Of a stretch of DNA of 64,000 nt, positions 7,104 to 15,470 are shown piece by piece. Positions within the stretch are counted from its first letter, which is position 1, and each line of letters starts with the position of its first letter. Position numbers and translations under genes: made by a program. The DNA comes from Pedobacter sp. JY14-1 (GTDB lineage: Bacteria; Bacteroidota; Bacteroidia; Sphingobacteriales; Sphingobacteriaceae): contig NZ_JARJHU010000008.1 of assembly GCF_029269825.1 (NCBI RefSeq), positions 722,704 to 786,703 on the forward strand, in the 5' to 3' direction. The notes beneath the pieces are model-generated. The model searched no databases. It was given only the letters and a program-made list of their open reading frames with translations, and was not told where the DNA came from.

Positions 7104-9692
7104 ATGATGCAGAAACAACGTGCGAAAGGCCAGAGAGAGTCGGTATTCAATAACGAAGTTGTATCCCGTTTCGAGCTCTACAACAGCCTTTTCCTTACCC
7201 TTCCGTTCTATAAGATCAAAGACACCGGCACCTTACTCCCGCTGTTCATTAAGTACTGCGAAGATGGTATTCATAACCGGGAGACACCTGCCGAAATCAT
7301 CATCGCTTTCTTTAAGAAATATACTCAGACTAACGCGAATAAGGACGTCATTGACCTGCTTTTCCGCTTCATACAGTATATCGAGCGCCAGGTGGTCTTG
7401 TTTGATGCCATTGAAGACGCTGCCTTCAACAAACTGAATGCCGAAGACGAGGAGAATGCGCTGCTTTCCTATCTGAAAAAGGGCGTAGACAATCACCCGC
7501 TGAGCGACAAGATCGAAAAGCTCATCGAGGAGTTTTCCCTGCGGCTGGTCCTGACCGCACACCCGACACAGTTCTATCCGGGCAGTGTCCTGGCGATCAT
7601 TACCGACCTGACCTCGGCCATCAAGACCAATGACATTTCCACCATACATCTGCTCTTGCAACAATTGGGCAAGACTCCTTTCTTCAACAAGAAGTCACCG
7701 ACACCGGTAGACGAAGCCCTCAGCCTGGCCTGGTACCTGGAAAATGTATTCTATTGTGCGGCAGCCAATATCCAGCGGGGCATCGATAAGAACCTGAGCG
7801 ACTTCAATCTGGAAACCAGGAAGGTGATCGAGCTGGGCTTCTGGCCCGGCGGCGACCGTGACGGCAATCCGAATGTGCACACGGACTCGACCATACAGGT
7901 ATCGAAAATGCTGCGTCAGATTTTGTTCCGCTGCTATTACCGGGACTTCAAGAACCTGAAGCGCCGCATTACCTTCCGCGGTGTGGAAGACAATATCGCG
8001 CTGGTGCATGACCTGCTGTACGAAAATGCCTTCAATCCGAACATCGAACTGAAGAACATTTCCGAAGAGGTGATCGGGCACCTGGAGGGGATCAAAGCCA
8101 CATTGGAGAAAGACCATGACGGCCTGTTTGCAGACCTGGTGTCTGACCTGGTCCGCAAGGTGGAGCTGTACGGTGCGCACTTTGCCTCGCTTGACCTGCG
8201 TCAGGACAGCCGTGTACTGCGCGATGTACATGCCTATTGCAGGCAAAGCAAGCCGATCGTATCCCTGTTCCCGGAAAATTACGACAGCCTTTCCGAGCAG
8301 GAAAAACTGAAGGTATTGTCATTCAAGAGTGCAAAGCTGACCTATGCCGGGAAGGGCGATAACCTGGTAGAGGATACGCTGCAGACCATTGCGGAAGTAA
8401 AGCAGATCCAGGAAAGCAACGGCGAGCTTGCCTGTCACCGTTTCATCATCAGTAACTGCCAGCAAGCCAGTGATATCCTCCAACTGATCGAATTGTTCCT
8501 CTGGAACGGCTGGCATGAAGATGACCTGACCATGGATTTTGTGCCCCTGTTTGAAACCGTCCATGACCTTGCCGGTGCAGCGGAGATCATGGAAACATTG
8601 TATTCACATCCTTTTTACAAAAAGCATCTCGAAAAAAGGGGAAATAAGCAAGATATCATGCTTGGCTTCAGTGACAGCACCAAGGATGGCGGTTACCTAA
8701 TGGCCAACTGGTCTATATTCAACGCAAAGGTATCGCTGACCGCTGTGGCGGAAAAACACAACATACAACTGGCCTTCTTTGACGGCAGGGGCGGCCCGCC
8801 TTCAAGAGGCGGCGGCAAGACGCACCGTTTCTATGCGTCTATGGGTAAGGAAATTGCCAATAAGAACATCCAGCTGACCATACAGGGTCAGACCATCAGT
8901 TCTCAGTACGGTTCGCTGGACAGTGCCGAGTTCAACATTGAGCAGCTGATCAATGCGGGTATCTCTGCCGGTATCCGTGAAAAACACAATATTTTGCTGG
9001 ACCCTGTACATAAGAACCTCCTGGACAACATGGCAGAGGACAGCTTCGATGCCTTTGTATCGCTGCGCAACCACCCCTTGTTTCTGAGTTACCTGGAGAA
9101 ATACTCACCACTGAAGCTGTTGTCGAAGATCACGATCAGTAGCCGACCGGTAAAACGGAACTCCGGGGCTAAGCTGAAACTGGAAGACCTCAGGGCAATC
9201 AGTTTCGTGACTTCCTGGAGCCAGCTGAAACAAAACATTCCTGGCTTCTATGGCATGGGTACCGCCCTGAAGAACCAGGAAGTGCAGGGTAACTGGGACA
9301 AGGTCGTTGAAACTTATCATGAATCCGGTTATTTCAGGACGATCATTGACAACTGCATGATGTCGATGAGCAAGTCAGATTTTTCGATCACCGCGCACTT
9401 TGTAAACGATAAGGAATACGGAGCGTTCTGGAAAACACTGCACGACGAATTCGAGTTGTCCAGGACGATGTTGTTAAAGCTGTCAGGGCATGAGACCTTA
9501 ATGGAGAATTACCCTGTAGAGAAGCGATCTATTGCGGTCAGGGAGAAGATCGTGCTGCCTTTGGTGCTGATCCAGCACTACGCCCTGGAGCAACTGCAGA
9601 ACGAGTTGCCGGAGCAGGAAAGACAGTCTTATGAAAAACTGGCGATCAGGACCGTGTATGGTATTGTGAATGCCGGGCGGAATTTAGCATAA
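7104..9692 (+). CDS. ppc: phosphoenolpyruvate carboxylase
   Basis: 862 residues; a carboxylase that makes oxaloacetate from PEP and bicarbonate for anaplerosis. Catalytic landmarks are present: LTAHPT with His153, the GFSDSTKDGGYLMANW segment, and FDGRGGPPSRGGGKTHRF (from about residue 559). The protein ends GIVNAGRNLA rather than with the (Q/R)NTG tetrapeptide common in the family. Two adjacent ATGs (7104, 7107) could start it. A 243-base region upstream has no gene; I could not identify its promoter with confidence. A shared terminator follows. Confidence 0.95.
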   Translation: MMQKQRAKGQRESVFNNEVVSRFELYNSLFLTLPFYKIKDTGTLLPLFIKYCEDGIHNRETPAEIIIAFFKKYTQTNANKDVIDLLFRFIQYIERQVVLFDAIEDAAFNKLNAEDEENALLSYLKKGVDNHPLSDKIEKLIEEFSLRLVLTAHPTQFYPGSVLAIITDLTSAIKTNDISTIHLLLQQLGKTPFFNKKSPTPVDEALSLAWYLENVFYCAAANIQRGIDKNLSDFNLETRKVIELGFWPGGDRDGNPNVHTDSTIQVSKMLRQILFRCYYRDFKNLKRRITFRGVEDNIALVHDLLYENAFNPNIELKNISEEVIGHLEGIKATLEKDHDGLFADLVSDLVRKVELYGAHFASLDLRQDSRVLRDVHAYCRQSKPIVSLFPENYDSLSEQEKLKVLSFKSAKLTYAGKGDNLVEDTLQTIAEVKQIQESNGELACHRFIISNCQQASDILQLIELFLWNGWHEDDLTMDFVPLFETVHDLAGAAEIMETLYSHPFYKKHLEKRGNKQDIMLGFSDSTKDGGYLMANWSIFNAKVSLTAVAEKHNIQLAFFDGRGGPPSRGGGKTHRFYASMGKEIANKNIQLTIQGQTISSQYGSLDSAEFNIEQLINAGISAGIREKHNILLDPVHKNLLDNMAEDSFDAFVSLRNHPLFLSYLEKYSPLKLLSKITISSRPVKRNSGAKLKLEDLRAISFVTSWSQLKQNIPGFYGMGTALKNQEVQGNWDKVVETYHESGYFRTIIDNCMMSMSKSDFSITAHFVNDKEYGAFWKTLHDEFELSRTMLLKLSGHETLMENYPVEKRSIAVREKIVLPLVLIQHYALEQLQNELPEQERQSYEKLAIRTVYGIVNAGRNLA

Positions 9693-9720
9693 CAGACCGT
9701 TATTTGAAATCTCCATATTA

Positions 9721-9754
9721 AAAAAGGGGCCCGCCGAATGGCGGGCCCCTTTTA
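9721..9754. terminator. Bidirectional terminator between ppc and the redox operon
   Basis: A ten-bp stem, GGGGCCCGCC / GGCGGGCCCC, with a GAAT loop (9726-9749) is flanked by A5 on the left and T4 on the right, so it can stop transcription from both convergent units. Confidence 0.9.
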
Positions 9755-9770
9755 TTTCAAGATACCGGGA

Positions 9771-10019
9771 CTACCGGTCGATAGAACCCATTACCTTTTG
9801 CGCAAAGGCATTCAGGGCATCCCTTTCTGCTGTACCGGACTGCACATTGGCATGTACTTCCAGCGCACCGCAGATATTGGTGATCAGTTCCCCTGCAACA
9901 TCGATCTCTTCCTGGTGCACGCCTCTGAATTCACAAAATGCTTCCAGTACGTTCAGCGTGGCCTCCAGGTCTTCCGGACTGCTGCTTTCAAACAGCTGTC
10001 TGATAACTGGTATTTTCAT
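9771..10019 (-). CDS. DUF6952 family protein
   Basis: 82 residues, all-helical and acidic, with the family pattern IPVIRQLFES, then EEIDVAGELITNICGALEVH and a C-terminal ALNAFAQKVMGSID. These small proteins occur in Bacteroidota and have no known function. Its start overlaps the thioredoxin stop by one base (TAATG), implying translational coupling, and it is the last gene of a peroxiredoxin-thioredoxin operon. A role in peroxide defence is inferred only from context. Confidence 0.85.
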   Translation of the reverse strand: MKIPVIRQLFESSSPEDLEATLNVLEAFCEFRGVHQEEIDVAGELITNICGALEVHANVQSGTAERDALNAFAQKVMGSIDR

Positions 10020-10327
10020 TATTTTATCTTGTCAAATAATTCGTTCAACACTTCTGCCTTATTGGTCTGAACCTGACCCACCAGGGCACCGCCTTCAAAG
10101 GCAGCAAAGGTTGGCAGGTTGTCTACATGAGCCAGCTTCCGTGATCCCGGAAACTTTTCCGCGTCCACGATCAGGAAAGCCACATCTTCGTTGTCTGCTG
10201 CCAGCTTTTTAAACTTCGGTTTCATGATCCGGCAATTGCCGCACCAGGAGGCGGCATACTGAACCATGACCTTTTGGTTGCCGGACACGAACTCCTGAAG
10301 GTTGTCTTCTGTTAATTCTAAAAACAT
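10019..10327 (-). CDS. thioredoxin family protein
   Basis: 102 residues with a thioredoxin fold. The active site is ASWCGNCRIMKP, Cys29 and Cys32, a CGNC variant of the usual CGPC, and the cis-Pro loop reads NLPTF. No signal peptide, so cytoplasmic. It lies 18 bases after the peroxiredoxin gene and overlaps the DUF6952 gene. It probably reduces the adjacent peroxiredoxin; the altered CxxC should shift its redox potential relative to classical TrxA. Confidence 0.92.
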   Translation of the reverse strand: MFLELTEDNLQEFVSGNQKVMVQYAASWCGNCRIMKPKFKKLAADNEDVAFLIVDAEKFPGSRKLAHVDNLPTFAAFEGGALVGQVQTNKAEVLNELFDKIK

Positions 10328-10345
10328 GCTTTTTCCTTTCTTAAA

Positions 10346-10978
10346 TTAGTTCAGGCTCAGGTATTCCGCAACACTGTTCCTGTTGGCGTTCATTGCGGTC
10401 TTGCCTTCTTCCCAGTTGGCAGGGCAAACCTCGCCGTGTGTCTGTACGTGGGCATAAGCATCGATCAGCCTCAGGTACTCTTTTACGTTCCTGCCCACAG
10501 GCATGTCGTTAACACTCTCATGGAATACTTTGCCGGTCTCGTCTACAAGGTAAGTTGCCCTGTAAGTTACGTTAGAACCAGAGAAGGTTTCATTTCCTTC
10601 TTCGTCGTATTCTACTTCCTGTTCCACAATGCCCAGGATATTGGCCAAAGCGCGGTGGGTATCTGCCAGGATCGGATAGGTTACGCCTTCGATACCACCA
10701 TTGTCTTTAGGGGTATTCAACCAGGCAAAGTGCACTTCGTTGGTATCGCAGGAAGCACCGATCACAATGGTATTGCGTTTTTCGAACTCAGGTAAAGCGG
10801 CCTGAAAAGCGTGCAGCTCTGTAGGACATACAAAAGTGAAATCCTTTGGGTACCAGAACAGCAATACTTTTTTGCCTTTGCTTACCGCTTCTTCTAATAT
10901 ATTGATCCTTAAGTCATCGCCCATTTCAGAGATCGCATCTACAGTTACATTCGGGAATTTTTTTCCTACTATTGCCAT
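10346..10978 (-). CDS. AhpC-type 2-Cys peroxiredoxin
   Basis: 210 residues from the ATG at 10978 (MAIVGKKFPNVTVDAI). The peroxidatic cysteine is Cys51 in DFTFVCPTELHAFQ, and the resolving cysteine is in HGEVCPANW near the C-terminus (about residue 185), as in typical 2-Cys AhpC proteins. A longer upstream reading was rejected because a good promoter lies at 11007-11037, inside it. First gene of the operon with thioredoxin and DUF6952; it reduces hydrogen peroxide and organic peroxides in the cytoplasm. Confidence 0.95.
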   Translation of the reverse strand: MAIVGKKFPNVTVDAISEMGDDLRINILEEAVSKGKKVLLFWYPKDFTFVCPTELHAFQAALPEFEKRNTIVIGASCDTNEVHFAWLNTPKDNGGIEGVTYPILADTHRALANILGIVEQEVEYDEEGNETFSGSNVTYRATYLVDETGKVFHESVNDMPVGRNVKEYLRLIDAYAHVQTHGEVCPANWEEGKTAMNANRNSVAEYLSLN

Positions 10979-11006
10979 AATGATTCTTGTTTTAAAGTTT
11001 ATAGCA

Positions 11007-11037
11007 CAAAGGTACGGCAAGCCATATTGAAATGCAA
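11007..11037 (-). promoter_or_regulatory. Bacteroidota-type promoter of the peroxiredoxin operon
   Basis: On the minus strand a -33 TTG (11035-11037) is followed after exactly 20 bases by TACCTTTG (11007-11014), a perfect TAnnTTTG -7 element. The predicted start of transcription is about 24 bases before the ATG at 10978. Confidence 0.8.
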
Positions 11038-11125
11038 TGGAAATAAGGCATCGCCCTATATTAAATATCAATACCTTATAGAGGAAATCTATAGCCGAAG
11101 ACAAACAAAATAGTTCTCGGTAATA

Positions 11126-12334
11126 TCAGCGCAGCACCCTGCCGTTACGGTCTATATTGACATTGAAAGGCTTCAGATAATCATTGACCAGCACAGCAAA
11201 CTCCCTCCTGGTCGCAGGCCTGGATGGTTCATATGGGGTGGTAAAACGGTAACTGGCGTTCCAGCGTTTCCTGACCTCATCTTCTGTATTCTTCAGTGCC
11301 TTATGGCCAACGGTACAAACCAGGCTCAATACAGATGCGAGGGTCATCTTCGCTTCTTTGTGATCATCAAACCAGAGCTGGGCCTTATAGAAATATTCCC
11401 GCAGTACAGGTTCAATCTCCGCCCGCATGACCAGTTGCTCCGGTCTGAACCAGGCTTGTCCGCCGCTAAGCTCTGCCTTCAGTATGCCCATGAGCCCGGT
11501 AAATTGTATGGCCTTCCAGTTACTGTCAATAGCACTGATGTCACTGAAAGGCACGAGGTTCAGCTTATAATTAATCAGCTCGCCCTGTACCGTTTTCAGA
11601 CTGGCCACAGAGACCTTAGTTTTGAAAATTGCGGCATATGCGGCTATCGCGCCACCCGCCTGACCGGCGGCGAAGCTCTGCTGTTCCTGGTCCAGGGCAA
11701 TCAGGTTTTCCTGTTGGGGGTTGAGTAAGGTGTACAGTGAAATGACATGGGCAGGGCTGCCGTTATAAAAATATCCCGAAGCAACGCTGGTCCTTGAACT
11801 GTTGTCCTGGTATCCGAAGGATTGCCAGAGCTGCGGGGAAACGGGAAGCGCCAGTGCCGAAGCCGCTCTTCCCGTACGATCGGCATTGACGAATATTTCA
11901 GCCCGGATCGTACGCCCGTCCTTCAGCTCCATTGACCACCCGCTACCTGACCGTTTCATCCTTTGCCATTCGACGCCCCGGATCACCGTAAGGTTTTTCA
12001 GGCTGTCCATCCAGGTCCTGAGCACTTCGTTGCTCACCGCATCGCTCATACTGAAATACGCGGTGCTGTCTTTCCTGCCTGAGGCCTTTCCTGCACGCTT
12101 CAAAAATTCAGCAGCAATCCCGGAGTGCTGATCTTTGTCAAATGGGGACAGTTTAAAGCCTTTCTCATTCACGACCAGTATCGTCTTTGCGCCAGATACC
12201 GCAGCCTGTATACTAGCGGCTACTGCATTACTGCCGTCACCGGTCACCAGCACCCCGGTCTTTACAGTTTGCGCAGTCAGCGTTCCAAGCGCCATCAGCC
12301 AAATAGATAGAACTAAAAATCCTCTTTTCATCAA
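11126..12334 (-). CDS. exported FAD-dependent oxidoreductase-like protein
   Basis: 402 residues with a signal peptide (about 1-21, ending LTAQ). The mature N-terminus GVLVTGDGSNAVAASIQAAVSGAKTILV looks like a dinucleotide-binding fold in which the normal GxGxxG is altered, and EIFVNADRTGRAA resembles the later FAD-binding D-x-(S/T)G segment. The C-terminal part (EPSRPATRREFAVLVNDYLKPF) recalls the tail of secreted Bacteroidota FAD oxidoreductases. The degenerate glycines make cofactor binding uncertain. Substrate unknown. The 144-base leader contains half of a THI-box motif (see findings). Confidence 0.6.
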   Translation of the reverse strand: MMKRGFLVLSIWLMALGTLTAQTVKTGVLVTGDGSNAVAASIQAAVSGAKTILVVNEKGFKLSPFDKDQHSGIAAEFLKRAGKASGRKDSTAYFSMSDAVSNEVLRTWMDSLKNLTVIRGVEWQRMKRSGSGWSMELKDGRTIRAEIFVNADRTGRAASALALPVSPQLWQSFGYQDNSSRTSVASGYFYNGSPAHVISLYTLLNPQQENLIALDQEQQSFAAGQAGGAIAAYAAIFKTKVSVASLKTVQGELINYKLNLVPFSDISAIDSNWKAIQFTGLMGILKAELSGGQAWFRPEQLVMRAEIEPVLREYFYKAQLWFDDHKEAKMTLASVLSLVCTVGHKALKNTEDEVRKRWNASYRFTTPYEPSRPATRREFAVLVNDYLKPFNVNIDRNGRVLR

Positions 12335-12478
12335 ATTATCTTAATATCAGGACACAGACGACCTTATCCAGATCAGGTTATTAAAAACATAAATATCCAG
12401 CAAAAGCTTGTATTTTCGTCGTAAATCTAACGAAAGCGCGCATATTTAACCATTTTTAACACGCTTCCGGCGGCAAGA

Positions 12479-13306
12479 TCAGCCTATCCTGACAGAGGTC
12501 ATGGTCAGGGAGCCTCCTACAGCCTTGTCATTAAAGATACTGACCGGTTCATCCGGAGTCTTCAACCCAAGCGTATACATCAGGGGCAGGTAATGTTCCG
12601 GCGTCGGGATAGCCAGCATAGCCTCTTTCCCCAGTCTCTGGTATTGTTGCAGGGGCTTGTGGTCATTGTTCAGGATCAGTTCCTTAAACCTGCCGCTGAT
12701 GTCCAGGGCCCAGTCATAGCCTCCGCCATGGATCATGCCCCAGTTGAGCATCCTGAGGTTATGGACGATATTGCCGCTGCCAAGGATCAGCACCCCCTTC
12801 CTGCGGAGCAGGGCCAGCTCGGCAGCCAGCTCATAATGCGCCCTGGGGTCTTTTGTATAATCTATACTCAGTTGCAGCACGGGAATGTCCGCTTCCGGGT
12901 ACATTCTGCGTACTACAGTCCAGGCTCCGTGGTCAAGTCCCCAGTCATGGTCAGGTACCACTTCGGTACTTTTTACAAGACCCGCTGTTTCCATCGCCAG
13001 GGACGGGAAACCCGGCGCAGGATATACCACATCAAAAAGCTCCTGAGGGAACCCGCCAAAATCATGGATGGTCTGAGGAAAGTCCATCGCCGTAATATAA
13101 GTGCCCCTGGTAAACCAGTGCGCAGAAACCACCAGCACCGCAGCCGGTACCGGTATCTCTTTGGCCATCTCTGCCCATCCACGGCTGAATTCGTTGTCTT
13201 CGATGCCGTTCATCGGCGAGCCATGCCCGATAAACAAAACCGGCATCACCTCCTCCCTCAGGGGAAGTGAGCCGGTAAATTGTTTAAATGCATTTACAGA
13301 TGACAT
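12479..13306 (-). CDS. ygiD: YgiD-type class III extradiol (DOPA) dioxygenase
   Basis: 275 residues. The pattern of the LigB/DODA superfamily is visible: VLFIGHGSPMNG near the N-terminus, VVSAHWFTRG, LDHGAWTVVRRMYP, VLQLSID and GSGNIVHNL, which carry the His residues expected to bind the metal. E. coli YgiD is a 4,5-DOPA extradiol dioxygenase; the natural substrate here is unknown. No signal peptide. It starts only six bases after the yceI-like stop, so the two are likely co-transcribed. Confidence 0.92.
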   Translation of the reverse strand: MSSVNAFKQFTGSLPLREEVMPVLFIGHGSPMNGIEDNEFSRGWAEMAKEIPVPAAVLVVSAHWFTRGTYITAMDFPQTIHDFGGFPQELFDVVYPAPGFPSLAMETAGLVKSTEVVPDHDWGLDHGAWTVVRRMYPEADIPVLQLSIDYTKDPRAHYELAAELALLRRKGVLILGSGNIVHNLRMLNWGMIHGGGYDWALDISGRFKELILNNDHKPLQQYQRLGKEAMLAIPTPEHYLPLMYTLGLKTPDEPVSIFNDKAVGGSLTMTSVRIG

Positions 13307-13312
13307 GCTCGT

Positions 13313-13885
13313 TTATTTTGCCTCCACAAACTCCAGGTTAAGGGTAATGGCAACATCTTTTGCCACTCCTGCACCGCTCTGATCAAAATTTACATGGTAA
13401 TCTAACCTGTTGATGGTTGTTGTCGCAGTAAAGCCGGCTTTAGTCTTGCCCTGCTGCTGTGCAGTGCCGCCATAGACCACATTGAACTTCACATCTTTAG
13501 TCACGTCGCGGATAGTCAGTTTCCCGCTCAGCTCATAATTGCTGCCGCTCAGTTTTTTGAACCCGGTGCTTTCGAACTTCATTGACGGATAGGTCTCCGC
13601 GTTGAAGAAGTCATCGCTCTTCAGGTGCTTGTCGCGTTGCTCCACATCGGTAGAGATGCTGTTCACATCTACGGTAAAGGCAATCTTCGCATCGGTAAGG
13701 TCCGGTTTTGAAGCGACGACACTGCCGTCAAACTTTTTGAATGACCCATTTACAAAGGAGATGCCCATGTGCTTTACGGAAAAGCTCACGAAAGAGTGCA
13801 TCGGATCGACAACCCATTTGGTCTGTGCAAATGAAGACACGCTAACGGCAAGGGCGATCAGGAATAAAAATATCTTTTTCATCAT
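13313..13885 (-). CDS. YceI family periplasmic lipid-binding protein
   Basis: 190 residues: signal peptide (about 1-20, SSFAQ), then the YceI barrel, beginning TKWVVDPMHSFVSFSVKHMGI and containing VEQRDKHLKSDDFFNAETYP and the C-terminal DYHVNF. YceI proteins are lipocalin-like barrels that bind isoprenoid or fatty-amide lipids in the periplasm. A TATCTTTG -7-like element lies at 13905-13912, without a clear -33. It is followed directly by ygiD. Confidence 0.93.
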   Translation of the reverse strand: MMKKIFLFLIALAVSVSSFAQTKWVVDPMHSFVSFSVKHMGISFVNGSFKKFDGSVVASKPDLTDAKIAFTVDVNSISTDVEQRDKHLKSDDFFNAETYPSMKFESTGFKKLSGSNYELSGKLTIRDVTKDVKFNVVYGGTAQQQGKTKAGFTATTTINRLDYHVNFDQSGAGVAKDVAITLNLEFVEAK

Positions 13886-13954
13886 TTATGAATTTTTGGA
13901 TAAGCAAAGATAACGTAAGGCCTGCCTGCTGCACCTTGATCTATGTTAAGAAAT

Positions 13955-14794
13955 CTATTGCAGCACATTGAAGAAATTGAACTCCACCCTGGCGAGATAC
14001 ATGTTGCGGGTATACCGGCCCGGCAGATTACCGGCGACCTCAAACCTGTAACCCAGATCAACCCTTGTCCGGCTGTTCAGGACCAGTTGTAAAGCAGGGG
14101 CCAGGTCGAGGTAAGACCTGCCGTCTGAAGGGTTTGTCTTGCCCAGCACCTCAAAGTAAAGGTTGAGATTTGGCTGCTTGTAGTCGCGGTATACAAAGGG
14201 CAGCAGGAGGTATCCCGAAGAAAGGCTGTAGCCCAGCATTTCCCGGGGCTCCGGCATGCCCTGCAATTGCTTGTCCGGGTCGCGGAAAGACCGCATGTAG
14301 CTCAGTGTACCAGAAAGCGCAAGTTTATGCAGCAATTGGGTAAAGATCAGACCGCCCTGCACCCCGCTGTTGTCGCCCTCCAGGTTAATGTCCTGCGTAT
14401 AAGTCGGCCTTTTGCTGGTACTTACCCGCGCAAATACCGAAGCCCTGGAATGGGTTTTAAGGCCATCAAGCGACAGAAAGCGGTATTTCGCATATAAGCT
14501 CCCGCCTTCCAGCCGGTAACGTCCGTCCATATCCGACAGGAAAGCCTGCCCGTGTGCCATCAGGTTCTTACTGAACCCAAACATGACTTCAGGAACAGTC
14601 CGGCTGACAAATTCCGGACGGAACAGTCCTTCATTCGTTAACCTCAAACCAATGGACTTAGCCGGCATGTTACTGGCAGGCTCCGTAAATACATACAGCT
14701 CCTGCGCGGCTGCGATTCCGGGCATTAGCATCAATACGGCAAAAAAACTTAACCGCGCGCGCAGGCTGCGCCTGCCAGTTGCTGTCTGCCTCAT
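13955..14794 (-). CDS. predicted outer-membrane beta-barrel protein of a metal-handling set
   Basis: 279 residues with a signal peptide (about 1-30, PGIAAAQ) and alternating polar/aromatic strands throughout, ending in ARVEFNFFNVLQ, so a beta-barrel that is probably in the outer membrane. No named family is recognised with confidence; similar barrels of about 280 residues occur beside heavy-metal genes. Its ATG overlaps the HMA gene stop by four bases (ATGA), tying it to the upstream metal-binding genes. Role inferred from context: metal-related transport or sensing. Confidence 0.65.
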   Translation of the reverse strand: MRQTATGRRSLRARLSFFAVLMLMPGIAAAQELYVFTEPASNMPAKSIGLRLTNEGLFRPEFVSRTVPEVMFGFSKNLMAHGQAFLSDMDGRYRLEGGSLYAKYRFLSLDGLKTHSRASVFARVSTSKRPTYTQDINLEGDNSGVQGGLIFTQLLHKLALSGTLSYMRSFRDPDKQLQGMPEPREMLGYSLSSGYLLLPFVYRDYKQPNLNLYFEVLGKTNPSDGRSYLDLAPALQLVLNSRTRVDLGYRFEVAGNLPGRYTRNMYLARVEFNFFNVLQ

Positions 14795-15324
14795 ATCGAC
14801 AAATGATAGATCCGCGTTTTCTTTCCATTGACCTCACCGTAACCGCTGGCATAAGCGGGTGATTTCAGCCTGGCTGCATACTGTTTGAAGGCCTGGGGAG
14901 AGATGAAGTTCCTGTCAATAATGGTCGCCCTGATCTCGCCGTTCAGCGTTCTTTCACTCGCATTGGCAAACTTGTAGACCGTACCTCCGTCTGTTGCCTG
15001 ACCTTGCGCATCGACCTTCAGATTGCTGAAACTGAACATTGCACTCAGGTTTCCCACGGAAAAGCCGGCGTCCTGAACCTTTTTACGGATCTGGTCAACA
15101 TTTATCGGCCTGCCTTTTTTAAAGCTGATCATAAAGATGTTTTTATTAAGGTCGGGTTTAATGGATTCTACAAAATCCAGTGACCGCAGCGATTTCTCTG
15201 TGGCCTGTGAACACATAGAACAGGTCAGCCCGGTTACCTGTAGTTCAGCGGTGGAGATCTGCTGGGCAGAAGCGCCTGCAGCTCCGGATAGGAGTATAAT
15301 GATAAATAATCTGATCGTTTTCAT
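14791..15324 (-). CDS. exported heavy-metal-associated (HMA) domain protein
   Basis: 177 residues from the ATG at 15324, chosen because it gives a proper signal peptide (MKTIRLFIIILLSGAAGASA); an upstream in-frame start would place 16 odd residues before it. An HMA ferredoxin-like domain follows (about 25-90) with the metal site GLTCSMC, Cys35 and Cys38. The last 80 residues are not recognised. Likely a periplasmic copper- or heavy-metal-binding protein. The downstream barrel gene overlaps it by four bases. Confidence 0.85.
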   Translation of the reverse strand: MKTIRLFIIILLSGAAGASAQQISTAELQVTGLTCSMCSQATEKSLRSLDFVESIKPDLNKNIFMISFKKGRPINVDQIRKKVQDAGFSVGNLSAMFSFSNLKVDAQGQATDGGTVYKFANASERTLNGEIRATIIDRNFISPQAFKQYAARLKSPAYASGYGEVNGKKTRIYHLSI

Positions 15325-15470
15325 GTTTGTATGTATGGTGTTGATGTTCAGTTTTCGACAAGTACACAGCAACTGCCGGTACCCGTCCCCGAACTAAAAA
15401 ATAATAGGGTGCTACCTGACCGGAGGCTGCGATGCCCCCGGAATCCGGCCGAATGTGAGGTGTCCGGATC

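Noticed and set aside
10979..11104. N-terminal extension of the peroxiredoxin
   Set aside because: A near-perfect promoter lies inside this stretch, and the protein from 10978 starts as AhpC proteins do.
12335..12478. Complete TPP riboswitch before the FAD oxidoreductase-like gene
   Set aside because: Only the 3' core motif is present. The CTGAGA pyrimidine-sensor helix and the following TGCCAGCG segment are missing, so only an orphan motif is reported.
12593..13270. 225-residue open frame opposite ygiD
   Set aside because: It is antisense to a clear dioxygenase gene; the sequence is low-complexity in Arg/His/Pro and shows no domain.
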